Shown here one piece after another: positions 44,519-54,102 of a stretch of DNA of 64,000 nt; positions within the stretch are counted from its first letter, which is position 1; each line of letters starts with the position of its first letter. The translations under genes were made by a program, and so were the position numbers. This DNA is from Microbacterium sp. BLY (GTDB lineage: Bacteria > Actinomycetota > Actinomycetes > Actinomycetales > Microbacteriaceae): positions 2,903,185 to 2,967,184 of the forward strand of contig NZ_JAGKSR010000001.1 in NCBI RefSeq assembly GCF_017939615.1, given 5' to 3'. The notes under the pieces were generated by a model. The model saw nothing but the letters and a program-made list of their open reading frames with translations, did no database searches and was not told the origin of the DNA.

Positions 44519-46416
44519 CCTTGATCGAACTGCGTGACGTCTCACGAACCTACACGCCGCCACACGGGCCGCGTGTTCACGCGCTGCGCAACGTCACGTT
44601 GACGATCGACCACGGTGAGTTCGTGGCCATCGTGGGCCCATCAGGCGGCGGCAAGAGCACTCTGCTGAATCTGCTGGGACTGCTCGATGACGCTTCGTCC
44701 GGCGAGTATCTCCTCGCGGGAAAGAACCCAGGGCCGGTGAACCGCAGCGCAGCGGCGAGATTGCGGGCCCGGCACATCGCGTTCATCTTCCAGGCCTTTC
44801 ATCTGCTGGAGCGGCGCCCGGCGATGGACAGTGTGGGACTGAATCTCCTGTACCGCGGAGTCCCCCTCCGTGCGCGGCAGCGGGAATCGATGCGCGCACT
44901 CGCGGCAGTGGGCCTGGATGACATCGCCTGGCAGGACACGTCCACTCTGTCCGGCGGGCAGCGTCAGCGGATCGCGATCGCGCGTGCGATGGCCGGCGAT
45001 GCTCACCTCGTCCTCGCGGACGAACCGACCGGCAACCTCGATTCGGTCAACACGGAACGGGTCCTCGCCGAACTGGAGCGAGTGAATCGCGGTGGCGCTG
45101 CGGTCGTCATCGTGACCCACTCTCCGGAAGTCGCGGCTCGCGCAGACCGGATCATCCGTATCTCGGATGGAGGTGTGGTCTCGGACACGGGACCATCGAA
45201 TCCGAGAGCGACCTTCGCGAACGTTCCGACGAGTGGAGCCGTCGCGACACGAGGCGATGGGAGGGCTTTCCTTCGCGTCGCGGACATGATGGCCGACGCC
45301 TGGGCATCGATCTCGTCGCGGAAGAACCAGACACTTGCACAGTGCATGGCCGTGGTGATCGCCGTCGCGCTGTCGATCATCACCCTCGGCCTCTCCGCTT
45401 CTGCCGATGCCCAGGTCTCCGAGACCTTCGACGCCCACCTCACCCGCGAAGTGACCGCCAGATGGTCCACGCAAGTGCCGCACTCGAAACCGCTCTCCGC
45501 GGCGCCGTCGACGGCACGAACGGTGCGAGGGGTGGAAGCCGCCGCGGTCGTCGTCGACCTGAGCGCGAGCGCGATCACGACGCCCGCCGCAACAGCGCAG
45601 GCGCAACCCCACGTCGTCGCGGGGGACCTGGAAGAGGCGACGAGGGTCGAGATCGACGAGGCACAGTGGCACCACGGCGGTCTCCTGCCCGGCGAGGCCT
45701 ACGTCGGGGATCTCCTCGCCCGGGACCTCGAGCTCGCTGACGTCGATCTGGCCCCCACCATCCAGGTGTCGGGTGAACGCTACGTGGTCGCCGGTCTCAT
45801 CACGGAATCCCCGCGGCTCCCGCTCTGGAGGGGCGAACTCGTGCTCGGCGCGGAGGCACAGGGCTTGGACACCATGGCGCCGGAGGCGACCCTGCTCGTG
45901 ACGACCATGGCCGGAGCCGTTCCTCAGGTCTCGTCGCAACTCGCGCGTGCGATCAATCCCTATGCGCCGGACGCGATCTCCATCGTCGCAGCGTCGGATG
46001 ACAGCCGATTGAGGGTTCAGATCGAAGCCGGCGTGCAAGCGACACTCGTCGCCTTCACGCTTCTTGCGGTGCTCGTTGCCGTCGCCGCTCTCATCAACAC
46101 GACCCTCATGGCCGTCAACGCACGCAGAGGCGAGATCGGCATGCGGAAAGCGCTGGGCGCGAAGGAGCGCGACATCGGGATCCTGATCGCGGTCGAAGCT
46201 GTGTACGTCGGTGCCCTGGGCGGGATCGGCGGCCTCTTCGTCGGGATGATGGCGATCCTGGCGGTCACGATCAGCCAGCGGTGGGCCCCGGTCTTCGATG
46301 TCATGCTGATGCCGCTCGCTGTGCTGCTCGGAGTGGTCGTATCGAGCGCCGGCGGCGCCTTTGCGGCTGTCCGCGCGGCCACACTGCGTCCTGCCGAGAA
46401 CCTGCGCGCGCCCTGA
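44515..46416 (+). CDS. MacB-like ABC transporter (ATPase fused to FtsX permease)
   Basis: A 633-residue fusion. The ATPase has GPSGGGKST (about 41-49), LSGGQRQRIAIARAM (about 144-158) and VLADEPTGNLD. The permease half has a first transmembrane segment (about 281-303), a large extracytoplasmic domain, then three more (about 505-527, 562-585, 600-625) with the MNARRGEIGMRKALGAKERDI-type FtsX loop. It belongs to the LolCDE/MacB group that moves lipoproteins, peptides or toxins. GTG 44515 overlaps the adaptor stop (GTGA). Substrate unknown; the adaptor and lipoprotein are likely partners. Confidence 0.92.
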   Translation: MTLIELRDVSRTYTPPHGPRVHALRNVTLTIDHGEFVAIVGPSGGGKSTLLNLLGLLDDASSGEYLLAGKNPGPVNRSAAARLRARHIAFIFQAFHLLERRPAMDSVGLNLLYRGVPLRARQRESMRALAAVGLDDIAWQDTSTLSGGQRQRIAIARAMAGDAHLVLADEPTGNLDSVNTERVLAELERVNRGGAAVVIVTHSPEVAARADRIIRISDGGVVSDTGPSNPRATFANVPTSGAVATRGDGRAFLRVADMMADAWASISSRKNQTLAQCMAVVIAVALSIITLGLSASADAQVSETFDAHLTREVTARWSTQVPHSKPLSAAPSTARTVRGVEAAAVVVDLSASAITTPAATAQAQPHVVAGDLEEATRVEIDEAQWHHGGLLPGEAYVGDLLARDLELADVDLAPTIQVSGERYVVAGLITESPRLPLWRGELVLGAEAQGLDTMAPEATLLVTTMAGAVPQVSSQLARAINPYAPDAISIVAASDDSRLRVQIEAGVQATLVAFTLLAVLVAVAALINTTLMAVNARRGEIGMRKALGAKERDIGILIAVEAVYVGALGGIGGLFVGMMAILAVTISQRWAPVFDVMLMPLAVLLGVVVSSAGGAFAAVRAATLRPAENLRAP

Positions 46417-46461
46417 GGGCCGAGCCTCCGCGCCGTTCCCACCCTGCGACTCCGACAGGTC

Positions 46462-47409
46462 TCAGGTGTCGAGGAGTCGCAGGAGCCAGCCGCTCGAGCG
46501 CACCTGGGCGCCGGCCGCCGCGACACGCGCCTGCAGTTCGCGGTCGCTGGTCACGGCCAGCACCGGCTGTGCCGTGGCGACGCGACGCTCCACCTCGGCC
46601 ACGATGGCATCGTCACCGGCGGCTTCCGTGCGCACCACGTCCAACGCCGCCCCCGCAACGCCGGCCTCCGCGGCCGCGACGTCGGCGGGCGAGCTCTCCG
46701 CGGCGGCTTCCGCGATGTCCCGCGCGCGCCCCTCGACGACGAGCGCCACCTCCGGGAACCAGGCGTCACCCGCGAGCCCGAGGTCGTCCCCGGGGACCGC
46801 GAGCCCCGTCAGCCGGTCGCGCAGACGCGCGGCCGCACCCGCCCTGTCCTTCCACCAGCCGTCCGGGACCGACCCCACGACGTTGGCGGCGTCGACCACG
46901 ACCACCGGATGCGCCGACAGCTGCGCGCGCAGCACCGGCCAGGCGGCCCCGAAGCCGGGATGCAGCGGCAGCCCGTCCACCTCCTCGACCGGCACCCACG
47001 AAAGCGCGACGCTCTCGGGATCGCTGATCACAGGATCGAACGCCGTCCGCACGTCGGCGACGACGGTCGTGTAGGACCAGATGCCGAGGTCGAGCACGCT
47101 CGTGAAGCGCGGCCGCACCGCACCATCCGGCACTCCCGCCTCCTCCTGAGCCTCCCGGATCGCACCGACGATCGCCGCCTCACCCTCGTGCAGCGCGCCC
47201 CCGGGCAGACCCCAGGTGCCGCCGAAATGGCTCCACGCCACGCGATGCTGCAGCAGGATGCCGCGCTCCGGGTCGACGGCGAGCAGACCGGCGGCGCCGA
47301 AGCGCCCCCAGTAGCGCTCCCCGGTGTCCGCGACGACCCAGGCATCGCCCGGATCACGAGGCCCCTCGGGGCGACGCGGTTCACCGGCGGCGGGAGGTAC
47401 GACAGTCAC
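46462..47409 (-). CDS. NUDIX hydrolase fused to a NYN/YacP-like nuclease domain
   Basis: A 315-residue two-domain protein. The N-terminal NUDIX domain has the box GGALHEGEAAIVGAIREAQEEAGV (about 70-93). The C-terminal part begins VVVVDAANVVG (about 169-179) and ends VLAVTSDRELQARVAAAGAQV, the Asp-Asn and TSD motifs of NYN/YacP-type PIN-like RNases. A combined nucleotide clean-up and RNA-processing enzyme is possible. GTG 47409 is the start. It follows der by 62 bases. Confidence 0.82.
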   Translation of the reverse strand: MTVVPPAAGEPRRPEGPRDPGDAWVVADTGERYWGRFGAAGLLAVDPERGILLQHRVAWSHFGGTWGLPGGALHEGEAAIVGAIREAQEEAGVPDGAVRPRFTSVLDLGIWSYTTVVADVRTAFDPVISDPESVALSWVPVEEVDGLPLHPGFGAAWPVLRAQLSAHPVVVVDAANVVGSVPDGWWKDRAGAAARLRDRLTGLAVPGDDLGLAGDAWFPEVALVVEGRARDIAEAAAESSPADVAAAEAGVAGAALDVVRTEAAGDDAIVAEVERRVATAQPVLAVTSDRELQARVAAAGAQVRSSGWLLRLLDT

Positions 47410-47471
47410 CCCCTCAGCTTTTCACAGCATCGGGGCTCCGGCGCCACCGCCGCGACATGCGCGGCAACGAG

Positions 47472-48992
47472 TCAGCGCTGACGCTTCTCGCGCACCCGCA
47501 TGTTGATGACGATCGGTGTGCCCTCGAACGGGTAGAGCTCCCGCAGCCGGCGCTGGATGAATCGGCGGTAGCCCGGGTCGAGGAATCCGGTCGTGAACAG
47601 CACGAACGTCGGCGGACGGGTCGACGCCTGCGTCCCGAACAGGATGCGCGGCTGCTTCCCACCCCGCACCGGGTGCGGGTGCTCGGCGACGAGCTCGGCG
47701 AGGAACGCGTTGAATTTGCCCGTCGGAATCCGTCGGTCCCAGTTCTCCAGCGCCGTTTCCAGCGCCGGGACGAGCTTGTCGAGATGACGGCCCGTCTTGG
47801 CGGAGATGTTCACGCGCGGGGCCCAGGCGACGTGCGCCAGGTCCTGCTCGATCTCGCGCTCCAGGTAGCGTCGGCGGTCGGCGTTCTCCAGGTCGTCGTC
47901 GTTGAGACGGTCCCACTTGTTGAAGGCCAGGACCAGCGCGCGGCCCGATTCGAGCACGAGGTCGATGATGCGCACGTCCTGCTCGCTGATCGACTCGGAG
48001 ACGTCGAGGACGACGACGGCCACTTCGGCCTTCTCCAGGGCGGCCGAGGTGCGCAGCGAGGCATAGAAGTCGGCGCCCTGCGCCATGTGCACGCGGCGAC
48101 GGATGCCGGCCGTGTCGACCAGGCGCCACATCTTGCCGCCGAGCTCGACGACCTCGTCCACCGGGTCGCGGGTGGTGCCGGCGAGGTCGTTGACGACCAC
48201 GCGCTCCTCCCCTGCGGCCTTGTTCAGCAGCGAGGACTTGCCGACGTTCGGGCGTCCCAGGATCGCGACACGGCGCGGGCCGCCGATCTCCTGCTTCGCC
48301 ACGGCGGAGACCTCCGGCAGCTTCTTCAGCACGTCGTCGAGCAGGTCCGCGACACCGCGACCGTGGATCGCGGAGACGGGGTGCGGCTCCCCGAGACCCA
48401 GATTCCACAGCGCGGCTGCTTCCGGCTCCTGACGGGCGTCGTCGATCTTGTTGGCGACGAGGAAGACCGGCTTGCCGCTCTTGCGCAGCAGCTTCACGAC
48501 GTGCTCGTCGGTCGACGTGGCGCCCACCATGGCATCCACGACGAACAGCACGACATCGGACAGGTCGATCGCGACCTCGGCCTGGGCTGCGACGGAACGG
48601 TCGATGCCGCGGGCGTCGGGCTCCCAGCCGCCGGTGTCGACGACGGTGAAGCGACGGTCGTTCCACTCGGCCTTGTACGTGACCCGGTCGCGGGTGACAC
48701 CGGGGGTGTCCTCCACGACGGCCTCACGACGACCGAGGATGCGGTTCACCAGCGCGGACTTGCCGACGTTCGGCCGCCCGACGATCGCCACCACGGGCAG
48801 CGCGGGGCTGTACTGGATGCCGTCTTCGCCGAGGGTGATGCCCGCGAGGAGCTCCGCGTCCTCGTCGTCCAGTTCGTAGTCGGCGAGGCCGGCGCGCAGG
48901 GTCTCCGCGCGCTGTTCCGCCAGCTGCTCATCGAGTTGGTCCATCTTCTCGGCGAGCTGGTCGGGACCGCCTTCGTATTCGTCGTCAGCCAC
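47472..48992 (-). CDS. der: ribosome-assembly GTPase Der (EngA)
   Basis: A double-GTPase of 506 residues needed for 50S assembly. It has an acidic N-terminal extension of about 65 residues (usual in actinobacteria), G1 GRPNVGKS in the first domain, [13 protein letters not shown], the second G1 [21 protein letters not shown] and NKWD, and a C-terminal KH-like domain ([26 protein letters not shown]). GTG 48992 has GGAG 8 bases upstream and overlaps cmk by 8 bases. It ends the parA-to-der operon. Confidence 0.97.
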   Translation of the reverse strand: MADDEYEGGPDQLAEKMDQLDEQLAEQRAETLRAGLADYELDDEDAELLAGITLGEDGIQYSPALPVVAIVGRPNVGKSALVNRILGRREAVVEDTPGVTRDRVTYKAEWNDRRFTVVDTGGWEPDARGIDRSVAAQAEVAIDLSDVVLFVVDAMVGATSTDEHVVKLLRKSGKPVFLVANKIDDARQEPEAAALWNLGLGEPHPVSAIHGRGVADLLDDVLKKLPEVSAVAKQEIGGPRRVAILGRPNVGKSSLLNKAAGEERVVVNDLAGTTRDPVDEVVELGGKMWRLVDTAGIRRRVHMAQGADFYASLRTSAALEKAEVAVVVLDVSESISEQDVRIIDLVLESGRALVLAFNKWDRLNDDDLENADRRRYLEREIEQDLAHVAWAPRVNISAKTGRHLDKLVPALETALENWDRRIPTGKFNAFLAELVAEHPHPVRGGKQPRILFGTQASTRPPTFVLFTTGFLDPGYRRFIQRRLRELYPFEGTPIVINMRVREKRQR

Positions 48993-49683
48993 GGTGTGCT
49001 CCTCGGAGTCGTTCGATCACCGAAAGGACGGCGTCGATGGTCTGGGGGAAATCGAGTGCGGTCGAGTCGACGACCTCGACGCCGTCCGCGGCGTTGAGGA
49101 AGTCGACGACCGCACTGTCGGAGGCGTCGCGCTTGTGCAGGGCGGCCGCCACGGCGGCGGCGTTCTCACCGGCGAGCTCACCGGCGCGACGGGCGGCGCG
49201 CACCTCGGGCGCCGCCGTGAGCAGGATGCGGACGGGCGCGTCGGGGGCGACGACGGTCGTGATGTCGCGTCCTTCCACGACGACGGCCGGGTACGGCGCC
49301 TCGGCGACGAGGGCACGGAAGAGCTCGTTGACCTGCGCACGCACCTCGGGCACGCGGGCCACGCCGCTCACGGCGCCGGACACCCGGGGCTCGCGGATCG
49401 CGTCCGTCACGTCGACCTCGCCCACGCGGACGGTGCGGTCGTCCGGGTCGAGCCCGAGACGCACGGGGAAGTCGGCCGCAGCGGAACGCACGGCCTCGGC
49501 GTCGTCGGTGTCGGCACCCCGGTCGAGCACATGCCAGGCGAGCGCGCGGTAGGCGGACCCCGTGTCGAGGTAGCCGTATCCCTGACGCCGGGCGATGGCC
49601 TTGGACACGCTCGATTTGCCGGACCCGGCGGGGCCGTCGATGGCGATGAACTTCGTGGCGGAGACGGTGGAGGTGTCAGTCAT
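48985..49683 (-). CDS. cmk: (d)CMP kinase
   Basis: Phosphorylates CMP and dCMP. The 232 residues start after a short tail with [22 protein letters not shown] (Walker A about 16-23), [12 protein letters not shown], the insert typical of the long bacterial form and [20 protein letters not shown]. Start and stop overlap tyrA and der by 8 bases each, a strongly coupled string. Confidence 0.95.
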   Translation of the reverse strand: MTDTSTVSATKFIAIDGPAGSGKSSVSKAIARRQGYGYLDTGSAYRALAWHVLDRGADTDDAEAVRSAAADFPVRLGLDPDDRTVRVGEVDVTDAIREPRVSGAVSGVARVPEVRAQVNELFRALVAEAPYPAVVVEGRDITTVVAPDAPVRILLTAAPEVRAARRAGELAGENAAAVAAALHKRDASDSAVVDFLNAADGVEVVDSTALDFPQTIDAVLSVIERLRGAHRG

Positions 49684-50812
49684 TGGTGTTCCCTGCGATG
49701 CGCCAGCCGCGTTCCTGGAGCCCGGTGATCGCGCCGTGCAGCGCCGCGGGGTCGACACTGATCTCGGCGAGGCCGAACTGCGCGCCGGGCGAATGCTCCA
49801 GCCGCAGATCCTCGACGTTGACGCCCAGTTCACCGAGCTCGCCGAACAGGCGGCCCAGCTGTCCGGGGGTGTCGTCGATCATGACGACCAGTGTCTCGAA
49901 GCGCCGGTTCTGCCCGTGCTTGCCCGGCAGACGATCGACGCCGTCGTTGCCCTGGCGGATGGCCTCCGCCAGCACGCGGCGGGCGCCGGGGGCGCCGGGC
50001 GCACGGAGCGCAGCGGCGACCTCGCTCAGATCCGTCGCGAGCGCGTCGAGGATCTCGACGACGGGCGTGGCGTTGGCCCCGAGGATCTGCACCCACAGCT
50101 CCGGAGCCGACGCCGCGATGCGGGTCGTGTCGCGCACGCCCTGCCCGGCGAGGCGCAGTGCACCCTCCTCCGCCCCGGCGAGCCGCCCGGCGAGGAGGCT
50201 CGCGACGACCTGCGGCACGTGCGAGGTCAGGGCGACGGAACGGTCGTGCTCCTCGGGGGTCATCTCGAGCGGCATCGCGCCCACATCCAGAGCGAGGGCC
50301 TCGACCAACGCGAGGTCCCGCGCCGTCGTGTGCTCGTCGCGGCACACCACCCACGGACGTCCGATGAACAGGTCGGCCCGCGCGGAGATGGCCCCGCCGC
50401 GTTCCCTGCCCGCGAGCGGGTGCGAACCGATGTAGCGCGCGAGGTTGACGCCGCGCTCTTTCAGCGTGCGGAACGGCTCCAGCTTCACGCTCGCGACATC
50501 CGTCACGACCGCATGCGGGTAGCGCTCCAGCTCGGCCTGGACCACGTCGGCGGTGACATCCGGCGGCACCGCCACGACGACGAGCACGGGAGCGTCGTCA
50601 TCGGCCGGAAGACGTCCGGCACCGTAGTCGACCGCGAGGCGCAGCTGTGCCGGGGACGCGTCCGTGAGGACCACGTCGACGCCCTTCGCGCGGAGCGCGT
50701 GACCGACGCTGGCGCCCAGCAGCCCGGCGCCGACGATGCGCACGGTGCCGGACAGACGCGGCGCCACGGCACCGGTCTTCCGCGCCGCGGGCGCACTCGT
50801 CGTCTGGGTCAT
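49676..50812 (-). CDS. tyrA: prephenate dehydrogenase with ACT domain
   Basis: Makes 4-hydroxyphenylpyruvate for tyrosine. The 378 residues have an N-terminal NAD site [28 protein letters not shown] and GSHPLAGRE (catalytic His), a helical dimer domain with SHVPQVVA, and a C-terminal ACT domain (about 305-378; [29 protein letters not shown]), which points to Tyr feedback control. It sits between rluB and cmk, overlapping both by 4 and 8 bases. Confidence 0.94.
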   Translation of the reverse strand: MTQTTSAPAARKTGAVAPRLSGTVRIVGAGLLGASVGHALRAKGVDVVLTDASPAQLRLAVDYGAGRLPADDDAPVLVVVAVPPDVTADVVQAELERYPHAVVTDVASVKLEPFRTLKERGVNLARYIGSHPLAGRERGGAISARADLFIGRPWVVCRDEHTTARDLALVEALALDVGAMPLEMTPEEHDRSVALTSHVPQVVASLLAGRLAGAEEGALRLAGQGVRDTTRIAASAPELWVQILGANATPVVEILDALATDLSEVAAALRAPGAPGARRVLAEAIRQGNDGVDRLPGKHGQNRRFETLVVMIDDTPGQLGRLFGELGELGVNVEDLRLEHSPGAQFGLAEISVDPAALHGAITGLQERGWRIAGNTND

Positions 50813-51606
50813 TCGTTCTCCTGCTCGCCTGGCGCCTCGGCGACACCGGATTCCCGGCGCGCGAGAGTCAACAGCGCGCCGAGTTCGATTTTACTCAGTT
50901 CCCGCGTCCTGCCCGCCGGGAGGGTTCCCAGGTGCAGGGGACCGAACTGGCGGCGGACGAGTTCCGTGACGGGATGCCCGACCGCGGCCATCATCCGGCG
51001 CACGATCCGGTTGCGGCCGGAGTGCAGCGTGAGCTCCACGAGGCTCGATCCACGGGACGTGTCCAGCAGCCGGGCCTTGTCGGCGGCGATGGGACCGTCC
51101 TCCAGCTCGATGCCCTTGGTGAGCGTCGAGATGGTCTGCGCGGTCACCGTCCCCTCGACCTTCGCGATGTACACCTTGGTGACACCGAAGGACGGATGCG
51201 CGAGCACGTGCGCGAGTTCGCCGTCGTTGGTGAGCAGCAGCAGGCCACTCGTCTCGGCGTCGAGACGACCGACGTTGTACAGCCGCTCCTCGTAGTCCTT
51301 CGTGAAGCGCCGAAGGTCCGGACGACCGCTCTCGTCGCGCATGCTGCTGACCACGCCGGTCGGCTTGTTGAGCATCACGTAGCGCTTGGACACGTCGAGC
51401 TGCACGGCCGTACCGTCCACATCCACGAGGTCGCGCTCGGGATCGATGCGGCGCCCCAGCTCGCTGACCACCTGGCCGTTCACCCGGATGCGGCCTTCGA
51501 CGATGTACTGCTCGACCACGCGCCGGGACGCCACGCCGGCCGCCGCCAGCACCTTCTGCAGTCGCACGCCCTCGGGGGCCGCGGGGTCGTCGGTGTGCGG
51601 GGTCAT
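50809..51606 (-). CDS. rluB: pseudouridine synthase (RluB/RsuA type)
   Basis: Isomerises uridine in 23S rRNA. The 265 residues hold an N-terminal S4 domain (RLQKVLAAAGVASRRVVEQYIVEGRIRVNGQVV), the catalytic GRLDAETSGLLLLTNDG (Asp about 120), and HSGRNRIVRRMMAAVGHPVTEL. The product is short for the RluB subtype. The ATG overlaps the scpB stop by 4 bases. Confidence 0.94.
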   Translation of the reverse strand: MTPHTDDPAAPEGVRLQKVLAAAGVASRRVVEQYIVEGRIRVNGQVVSELGRRIDPERDLVDVDGTAVQLDVSKRYVMLNKPTGVVSSMRDESGRPDLRRFTKDYEERLYNVGRLDAETSGLLLLTNDGELAHVLAHPSFGVTKVYIAKVEGTVTAQTISTLTKGIELEDGPIAADKARLLDTSRGSSLVELTLHSGRNRIVRRMMAAVGHPVTELVRRQFGPLHLGTLPAGRTRELSKIELGALLTLARRESGVAEAPGEQENE

Positions 51607-52232
51607 CGGACCGTCCCTTCGTCGAAGCCGTCGGCGCCGTCATCCAGGAGCGGCGAGATCGGCGGAAGCTCATCGAGCGAGTTGATGCCGAGGTGCTGCA
51701 GCAGCGCGTCGGTGGTGCCGTAGTTGATCGCGCCGGTCTCGGAGTCGGCGAACAACTCCGTGATCAGGCCGCGGGCGAGCAGCGTGCGGACCACGGAGTC
51801 GACGTTGACGGCACGGATCGATGCGACCTGACTCCGCGTGACGGGCTGCTTGTAGGCGATCACCGCGAGGGTCTCCAGGGCCGCCTGCGACAGCCGCGCG
51901 GGCGCCTGACCGCCGACGAACTCCGCCACGACCGGATCAAGGTCCTCGCGCACGTACAGCCGCCACCCGCCGCCGACCTCCCGCAGCTCGAAGCCGCGCC
52001 GAGGGCCGGCGCCTCCCCCGTCGTAGTCCGCGACGAGGGTCTCCAGGGTCTGCCGCACCGCCGGCACCGGCGCGCCGACCGCCGCAGCGAGGGCCACGAG
52101 GCCGATCGGCTCGTCGACGATGAAGAGGATCGCCTCGACGCGCTCGCTCAGCGGCAGCTCCGAACCCGCCGCCGTGGCGGGGCCGGCGTCCTGGTCCGGG
52201 GAGTGCGGATCCGCGGTCACGTCATCGGTCAT
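51603..52232 (-). CDS. scpB: segregation and condensation protein B
   Basis: The kleisin partner of SMC. The 209 residues contain two winged helices: SERVEAILFIVDEPIGLVALAAAVG, RRGFELREVGGGWRLYVREDL and QAALETLAVIAYKQPVTRSQVASIRAVNVDSVVRTLLARGLI. ATG 52232 lies inside the end of scpA (11-base overlap). It forms the ParA-ScpA-ScpB segregation set with its upstream neighbours. Confidence 0.94.
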   Translation of the reverse strand: MTDDVTADPHSPDQDAGPATAAGSELPLSERVEAILFIVDEPIGLVALAAAVGAPVPAVRQTLETLVADYDGGGAGPRRGFELREVGGGWRLYVREDLDPVVAEFVGGQAPARLSQAALETLAVIAYKQPVTRSQVASIRAVNVDSVVRTLLARGLITELFADSETGAINYGTTDALLQHLGINSLDELPPISPLLDDGADGFDEGTVR

Positions 52233-53121
52233 AGTCGGCCCCCAGGGTCGCGAGTGTCTCATCCGACCAAGAGTCGGCGGCCCAGCGGAGCGTGAGCTCC
52301 CCGAGCGGTTCCAGTTGTTCGAAGGAGAGCGCCGCATGGCGGTACAGCTCCAGCACCGAGATGAACCGCGCGACCACGATGCCCGGTTCGGTGACGCCGG
52401 CGACCAGCTCGCGGAAGCTCAGCGACTCGGTACCGCGCAGCAGCGTCACGACGATCGCGGCCTGCTCGCGGATGCTGACGAGGGGTGCGTGCAGGTGGTC
52501 GAGCCCGACGTGCGGGATCTCCTTCGGCGCGAACGCCAGGAGCGCCAGCGCCGCGAAGTCGTCCACCGTGAGCGACCAGACGAGCTCGGGGGTCTGCTTC
52601 CGGTGCTTCTCCTCCAGCGGCACCGCGCGCACGTGACGCCGGTCCTCGCGCTGCAGGCATCGCGCGAACCACGCGGAGACCTCCTTGAACGCGCGGTACT
52701 GCAGCAGACGGGCGAACAGCAGGTCCCGCGCTTCGAGCAGAGCGACGGCCTCGGCATCGACGAGTTCGCCCTGCGGGAGGAGTCCCGCCACCTTCATGTC
52801 GAGTAGCGTCGCCGCGACGACGAGGAACTCGGAGGCCTGATCCAATTCCTCGTCGTCCTCGAGGTCGGCGAGGTACGCGATGAACTCGTTGGTGACGGCG
52901 CTCAGCGACACCTCGGTGATGTCCATCTCGTGCTTCGAGATGAGACTGAGCAGAAGGTCGAACGGCCCGTCGAAGTTGGTCAGCGAGACGCGGAAGCCGG
53001 AGGCCTCGTCCCCGTTTGCGGCCTCCCGAGCGTCGACGACCGGGGCGGACGCCGCGGCCTCCGTCGCTTCAGCGGTCGGCGGAGCGTCAGCGGTTGCGAG
53101 CTCGTCAGGCGACGGCGCCAC
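52222..53121 (-). CDS. scpA: segregation and condensation protein A (kleisin)
   Basis: A 299-residue kleisin with an Ala-rich N-tail (about 1-40), then VSLTNFDGPFDLLLSLISKHEMDITEVSLSAVTNEFI, LVVAATLLDMKVAGLLP and a C-terminal winged helix with SFRELVAGVTEPGIVVARFISVLELYRHAALSFEQLEPLGELTL. GTG 53121 overlaps the parA stop by 17 bases, the longest overlap of the operon. Confidence 0.94.
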   Translation of the reverse strand: MAPSPDELATADAPPTAEATEAAASAPVVDAREAANGDEASGFRVSLTNFDGPFDLLLSLISKHEMDITEVSLSAVTNEFIAYLADLEDDEELDQASEFLVVAATLLDMKVAGLLPQGELVDAEAVALLEARDLLFARLLQYRAFKEVSAWFARCLQREDRRHVRAVPLEEKHRKQTPELVWSLTVDDFAALALLAFAPKEIPHVGLDHLHAPLVSIREQAAIVVTLLRGTESLSFRELVAGVTEPGIVVARFISVLELYRHAALSFEQLEPLGELTLRWAADSWSDETLATLGADYDR

Positions 53122-53995
53122 GGGCGACCAGCTCCCTGGCCAGCCGCAGATATGCCTGTGCGGCCGCGTGCTCCGGGGCGAACTCGGTGATCGGGACCCC
53201 CGAGACCGACGCGTCCGGGAACTTCACGGTGCGGCCGATCACGGTCTCCAGCACGTCGTCGCCGAATGCCTCCACGACACGCTCCAGCACCTCGCGCGAA
53301 TGCAGGGTGCGCGGGTCGTACATGGTGGCCAGCAGTCCGTCCATCTCGATGGAGGGGTTCAGCCGGTCACGCACCTTGTCGATGGTCTCGATGAGGAGCG
53401 CGACCCCACGCAGCGCGAAGAACTCGCACTCGAGCGGGATAATCACGCCGTGCGCCGCCGTCAGCGCGTTCACGGTCAGCAGGCCGAGCGACGGCTGGCA
53501 GTCGATGAGGATGACGTCGTACTCCCCCGCCACCTGCCGCAGCACGCGGGCGAGGATCGTCTCGCGGGCGACCTCGTTGACGAGGTGCACCTCCGCGGCG
53601 GAGAGGTCGATATTCGCCGGCAGGACGTCGAGCCCCGCGACGTTCGAGTGCACGATCGCGTCGTGCGCATCGCGCTTCGTGTCGAGCAGGAGGTCGTAGA
53701 CCGTGGGCACGTCGTGCGTCTGGATGCCGAGGCCGGCGGACAGCGCGCCCTGCGGGTCGAAGTCCACGGCGAGCACCTTGCGGCCGTACTCGGCGAGAGC
53801 GGCGGCGAGGTTGATGGAGGTCGTCGTCTTGCCGACGCCCCCCTTCTGGTTGCACAGGGCGATGATGCGGGCGGGACCATGCGACTTCAGCGGTGCCGGG
53901 ATCGGGAAGCCCTGATACGGACGGCCGGTGGGTCCCATGGGGATGTCGTCGGCCTTCTGTGCCTTCGCCCTGGACTTCGCCGCTTTCTCAGCCAC
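53105..53995 (-). CDS. parA: ParA-family chromosome partition ATPase
   Basis: A 296-residue ParA/Soj: [26 protein letters not shown] (Walker A about 44-52), AVDFDPQGALSAGLG, VLIDCQPSLGLLTVNAL. The basic N-tail (about 1-40) is absent in the shorter ParA-like gene at 15.7 kb. GTG 53995 has AGGAG 9 bases before it, and the promoter TACAAT lies about 30 bases further up. It opens the operon running to der; the Rv1708-Rv1713 order is the same. Confidence 0.94.
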   Translation of the reverse strand: MAEKAAKSRAKAQKADDIPMGPTGRPYQGFPIPAPLKSHGPARIIALCNQKGGVGKTTTSINLAAALAEYGRKVLAVDFDPQGALSAGLGIQTHDVPTVYDLLLDTKRDAHDAIVHSNVAGLDVLPANIDLSAAEVHLVNEVARETILARVLRQVAGEYDVILIDCQPSLGLLTVNALTAAHGVIIPLECEFFALRGVALLIETIDKVRDRLNPSIEMDGLLATMYDPRTLHSREVLERVVEAFGDDVLETVIGRTVKFPDASVSGVPITEFAPEHAAAQAYLRLARELVARGAVA

Positions 53996-54024
53996 CGGTT
54001 CTCCTGCTCCTTCGTGCTTGCTCG

Positions 54025-54030
54025 ATTGTA
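54025..54030 (-). promoter_or_regulatory. -10 box of the parA-to-der operon
   Basis: TACAAT on the minus strand lies 30 bases upstream of the parA start, with AGGAG between, in the 107-base gap after xerD. It is a near-consensus -10 and the only clear promoter before the seven overlapping genes. Confidence 0.55.
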
Positions 54031-54102
54031 GCGGCCGTGGGTTCCCCGGCCGTCCCGGCGCGCGGCGGACGGGCGGGGCGGGATGGCCGCGGAGCGCCGG
54101 AG

